Below, one piece after another: positions 6,120-8,713 of a DNA stretch of 8,713 nt. The stretch spans positions 1-8,713 of the forward strand of contig DNCV01000040.1 of NCBI GenBank assembly GCA_003484395.1, given 5' to 3'. This DNA is from Dehalococcoidia bacterium (lineage in GTDB: Bacteria; Chloroflexota; Dehalococcoidia; GIF9; UBA5629). The notes under the pieces were generated by a model, which ran no database searches, was not told where the DNA came from, and was given only the letters and a program-made list of their open reading frames with translations. How positions within the stretch are numbered: position 1 is the stretch's first letter; each line of letters opens with the position of its first letter. The position numbers and the translations under genes were made by a program.

Positions 6120-7070
6120 ATGAAGTGTCTGATCGCTATTGTCGGCCCGACTGCTGTCGGTAAAAGCTCTCTGTCACTGGCCATTGCGCGCGAATTCAAC
6201 TGCGAAATCATCAACGGAGACAGCCGTCAGATATACCGTTTTATGGATATCGGCACATCGAAACCGAACAAGCGAGATTTCGAGGCAATACCTCATCACC
6301 TGTTCGATATCGTTAACCCTGACGAACCGTACAGTGTTGCCTTATATAGAAACGCCGCTTTGAACATTATAGGCGGGATTCAGCAGCGCGAAAACCTGCC
6401 ACTGCTTGTCGGCGGCAGCGGCTTGTACGTCTGGTCCCTGCTGGAAAGCTGGGATGTGCCTCGCGTTCCGCCTGACACCGTATTTAGAAAAAAGCTTGAA
6501 GCCGAGGCGCATGAGAAGGGAACGGCTTTCGTCTACCGGATGCTGGAGGAGGTGGACCCAGAAGCTGCCGCCAAAATTCTGCAGGGAAACCTCAGACGAA
6601 TAATCAGGGCGCTGGAGATATCGCATGTCACCGGCCGGCAGCCATCGACATTGCAGAAAAAAGGCCTGCCGATCTGCCCGGTTCTGGTTATCGGTCTGAC
6701 CGCAGAACGTGAAGCATTGTACAGGATGATTGACAATCGAGTAGACGACATGATAGAACAGGGGCTCATTGACGAGGTGAAGATGCTGGAGTCCAGGGGA
6801 TATCAACGCGACCTTCCGTCGATGTCCAGTATCGGCTATAAACAGATATATGCCTGGCTTGCCGGTGAAATCGGACTGGAGGAGGCGGTCAGGCAGATTA
6901 AAACGAAGACACATGCTTTTGCCCGTCGCCAGTATGCGTGGTTCAGGTTGAACGATAGCAGGATTCACTGGTTTACCGCAGGCGAAACCAACTATCGTGG
7001 TATAATAGCGCTGTTGTACGAATTTGTGGAAAAGGCGAAGAGAAACGAAATTGGAAATGAATTTTATTAA
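6120..7070 (+). CDS. miaA: tRNA dimethylallyltransferase
   Basis: MiaA transfers a dimethylallyl group from dimethylallyl diphosphate to N6 of adenosine 37 in tRNAs that read UNN codons, giving i6A37. The product from this start is 316 residues. It has the P-loop GPTAVGKSS at 9-17, the NGDSRQIYR block at 32-40 with the likely catalytic D34, DIGTSKP at 43-49, PHHLFD at 58-63, GGSGLYV at 98-104, RRIIRALEI at 159-167, IGYKQ at 238-242 and the tRNA-binding tail THAFARRQYAWFR at 264-276. An in-frame TTG at 6087 would add 11 residues inside tpiA. The ATG at 6120 is preferred because it places the first strand right at the N-terminus, as usual for the family, and gives the compact junction TGACATG. 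No ribosome-binding site precedes it, so coupling to tpiA translation is likely. Confidence 0.96.
   Translation: MKCLIAIVGPTAVGKSSLSLAIAREFNCEIINGDSRQIYRFMDIGTSKPNKRDFEAIPHHLFDIVNPDEPYSVALYRNAALNIIGGIQQRENLPLLVGGSGLYVWSLLESWDVPRVPPDTVFRKKLEAEAHEKGTAFVYRMLEEVDPEAAAKILQGNLRRIIRALEISHVTGRQPSTLQKKGLPICPVLVIGLTAEREALYRMIDNRVDDMIEQGLIDEVKMLESRGYQRDLPSMSSIGYKQIYAWLAGEIGLEEAVRQIKTKTHAFARRQYAWFRLNDSRIHWFTAGETNYRGIIALLYEFVEKAKRNEIGNEFY
6998..7006 (+). promoter_or_regulatory. Extended -10 promoter candidate inside miaA, ahead of dapF
   Basis: TGGTATAAT at 6998-7006 is a perfect extended -10 element (TGnTATAAT). It is read in miaA as part of codons for Gly-Ile-Ile, 51 bases before the dapF ATG. Transcription would begin near 7013 with a leader of about 44 bases. 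No -35 match is found at 16-18 bases upstream, though extended -10 promoters need one less. It could allow dapF-dapL expression apart from pgk-tpiA. Chance occurrence remains possible. Confidence 0.35.
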
Positions 7071-7920
7071 ACTGCATGGCGCCGGTAACGATTTCGTGGT
7101 GATCGATGCGCGTGAAATGAAGCATATGCGCTGGCCGTCGATTGCACAAAAGATCTGCGATCGACATTTCGGCATCGGCGCCGATGGCCTCATTTTGGCG
7201 CTCGATTCAAAGGTTGCCGATCTGCGGATGCGCATCTTTAATGCAGATGGCTCCGAAGCGGAGACATGCGGCAACGGGCTGCGCTGTTTTGCCAAATTCG
7301 TGCGTGATCACGGTATCCTGCAAAAGCGCATCTTCAGCATCGAGACCCTTGCCGGGGGGAAAAAGGTAGAAACCTACAGCGATCGAAGCGGCGTTGTAAA
7401 AAAGGTAAAGGTGGCGATGGGGAGCCCGAAATTCGCTGCCGCCGATATCCCTGTGGCATCTCCTGATTTGAAATCGGTGAGGAGTCCGAAGTATGCAGCA
7501 TCGTATCATGAGACGGCAATTACCGTTGAGAAGAACGATTTGAAATTAGCATTCGTTTCCATGGGGAACCCTCATGCCATTTTTTTTCAGAAGAAGGCAG
7601 TAACGGAATTTCCCCTGGCTGCGGTGGGTGCTGTTGTCGAACATCATTCGATCTTTCCGCAGCACACCAATTTCGAGGTGGCGAGGGTAATCAACCGAAA
7701 GGAAATAGAGCTTCGCGTCTGGGAGCGTGGTGTCGGCGAAACGCTTGCCTGCGGCAGCGGAGCCTGCGCTGTTGCCGTAATGGCAATGTTGAAAGGCTAC
7801 GTCGATGAAACTGTTGACATAAAGTTACCAGGAGGAGTATTGACTATCTCATGGCAAGGTTCCGGCGATGTATTGATGAGGGGTCCGGCGGAGCAGGTAT
7901 TCGCCGGGATATGGCCGTAA
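7057..7920 (+). CDS. dapF: Diaminopimelate epimerase
   Basis: DapF converts LL-2,6-diaminopimelate to the meso form, the direct precursor of lysine and, where present, of DAP-type peptidoglycan. The enzyme needs no cofactor and uses two cysteines as an acid-base pair. Both are here in their signatures: C71 in ETCGNGLRC at 69-77 and C232 in GVGETLACGSGAC at 225-237. Other family blocks are FIKLHGAGNDFVVID at 3-17, FGIGADGL at 38-45 and MGNPHAI at 169-175. The length of 287 residues is close to the usual 270-290. A TTG at 7024 in the same frame would add 11 basic residues, but the ATG at 7057 gives the standard MNFIKLHGAGNDF beginning. This start overlaps the end of miaA by 14 bases, and the ribosome-binding site is weak, so coupling is likely. 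dapL, which makes its substrate, follows 25 bases later. Confidence 0.97.
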   Translation: MNFIKLHGAGNDFVVIDAREMKHMRWPSIAQKICDRHFGIGADGLILALDSKVADLRMRIFNADGSEAETCGNGLRCFAKFVRDHGILQKRIFSIETLAGGKKVETYSDRSGVVKKVKVAMGSPKFAAADIPVASPDLKSVRSPKYAASYHETAITVEKNDLKLAFVSMGNPHAIFFQKKAVTEFPLAAVGAVVEHHSIFPQHTNFEVARVINRKEIELRVWERGVGETLACGSGACAVAVMAMLKGYVDETVDIKLPGGVLTISWQGSGDVLMRGPAEQVFAGIWP

Positions 7921-7945
7921 AAATATTGAGCATAAAGAGGCAATT

Positions 7946-8713
7946 ATGAAAGCATCCGTACGTCTTGACAAATTGCCGCCGTATTTATTCGTTGCGATTA
8001 ATCAAAAGATCGCGGAAAAACGGGCTAAGGGGATCGATGTTATCAGCTTTGCCATCGGTGATCCGGATATTAAAACGCCGGATGCGATCATTGAGAAGCT
8101 TTGTGAGGCGGCTCATGATCCCGTCAATCACAGGTACCCCGAGACTGATGGACTGCCCGAGCTGCGCAAAGCGATTGCCGGATGGTACCAGCGTCGATTC
8201 GGCGTTGCTCTCGATCCCGCTAAAGAAGTGCTGCCGCTGATTGGATCGAAGGAAGGCATCGGGCATATATCGTTCTGCTATCTCGACCCGGGTGAAGTAG
8301 CGCTTGTGCCCGATCCGGGATATCCCGTCTATTCGATCAGCGCCTTGCTTGCCGGCGCCGAGCCGTACTATATGCCGCTCAAGGCGGAGAACGACTTTCT
8401 GCCGGATCTGGATAACATCCCCGCAGATATACTGAAACGGTCGAAAATAATCTGGATTAACTATCCGAATAATCCGACAGGAGCAGTTGCCGGGCTGGAT
8501 TTCTTCGGGAAGGCGATCGATTTTGCCCGGAAGCATGATTTGCTGCTGTGTCATGATGCGCCGTATACCGAGGTGGCGTTCGACGGCTACAGGGCTCCCA
8601 GCGTGTTGCAGGTGTCGGGGGCAAAGGATGTGTGTATAGAATTCCATTCTCTGTCCAAGACATATAACATGACCGGTTGGCGTATCGGCATGGCTGTGGG
8701 CAATGCTGTAGCC
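7946..8713 (+). CDS. dapL: LL-diaminopimelate aminotransferase, 3' end outside the window
   Basis: DapL is a pyridoxal-phosphate enzyme that turns tetrahydrodipicolinate directly into LL-diaminopimelate with glutamate as amino donor, bypassing the acylated DapD-DapC-DapE route. The first 256 residues are visible, of about 390 usual for the family. They show fold type I aminotransferase features: IGDPD at 37-41, HRYPETDGLPELR at 62-74, GSKEGI at 100-105, DPGYPVY at 123-129, YPNNPTG at 173-179, D204 in HDAPY, the cofactor lysine K238 in SLSKTYNMTGWRIG, and the phosphate-binding R246. The pattern HRYP with IGSKEGI and DPGYPVY is that of the DapL subfamily rather than plain aspartate aminotransferase, and its place directly after dapF agrees. 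A good ribosome-binding site, AAAGAGG at 7934-7940, lies 5 bases before the ATG. Related aminotransferases of other specificity cannot be fully excluded from a partial sequence. Confidence 0.9.
   Translation, partial: MKASVRLDKLPPYLFVAINQKIAEKRAKGIDVISFAIGDPDIKTPDAIIEKLCEAAHDPVNHRYPETDGLPELRKAIAGWYQRRFGVALDPAKEVLPLIGSKEGIGHISFCYLDPGEVALVPDPGYPVYSISALLAGAEPYYMPLKAENDFLPDLDNIPADILKRSKIIWINYPNNPTGAVAGLDFFGKAIDFARKHDLLLCHDAPYTEVAFDGYRAPSVLQVSGAKDVCIEFHSLSKTYNMTGWRIGMAVGNAVA

Noticed and set aside
7024..7056. Upstream TTG start for dapF adding 11 residues
   Set aside because: The ATG at 7057 gives the family's standard N-terminus directly before the KLHGAGNDF motif.
6342..7295. Long minus-strand open frame of 317 codons antisense to miaA and dapF
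   Set aside because: Both plus-strand genes are complete with all catalytic motifs. The antisense product shows no recognisable domain and its composition (rich in Arg, Ser, Pro) is typical of a shadow frame.
7985..8647. Minus-strand open frame of 220 codons antisense to dapL
   Set aside because: dapL is clearly coding with intact PLP-binding residues, and the antisense frame has no recognisable motif or start signal.

Overview
The window looks like ordinary chromosome from a bacterium, most likely a Chloroflexota of the Dehalococcoidia type. That assignment is inference from memory, not a database match. It rests on the DapL-type (LL-diaminopimelate aminotransferase) lysine branch, a CooC-like remnant of CO-dehydrogenase/Wood-Ljungdahl type, and an exported IPT/TIG-repeat protein with a single C-terminal membrane anchor.

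Left part, minus strand (1-3713): an exported repeat protein (3713-2052) is followed after an 81-base gap by prfA (release factor 1, 1970-900) and prmC (903-40). The last two overlap by 4 bases as ATGA. PrmC methylates the GGQ glutamine of the release factor made by the gene it overlaps, so the pair is a functional unit. The prfA leader contains a perfect 13-bp tandem duplication plus a small palindrome, and the prmC stop codon lies in a 14-bp tandem duplication.

Middle (3714-4142): this is an AT-rich divergent intergenic region. It contains a degenerate 3' fragment of a cooC-like P-loop ATPase gene that ends 13 bases before pgk. The fragment lacks the P-loop, and what may be a further piece of the same gene lies just upstream in another frame. 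A sigma70-like promoter candidate lies across this junction.

Right part, plus strand (4143-8713): a tight five-gene run reads pgk, tpiA, miaA, dapF, dapL. Gaps are 5, 1, -14 and 25 bases, so it is almost certainly one operon. It joins two adjacent triose-phosphate steps of glycolysis/gluconeogenesis, tRNA A37 prenylation, and two consecutive steps of diaminopimelate synthesis: DapL makes LL-DAP and DapF epimerises it to meso-DAP. dapL is cut by the window end. Sampled lines suggest GC rises from the intergenic region towards dapL. An extended -10 sequence inside miaA could give dapF-dapL its own transcript.

I found no RNA genes, insertion sequences, CRISPR arrays or convincing terminators. 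I saw no evidence of an undescribed multi-gene system. The most notable items are the decayed cooC fragment in the pgk leader, the NPPY-to-NLPY change in PrmC, and the duplicated elements upstream of prfA.
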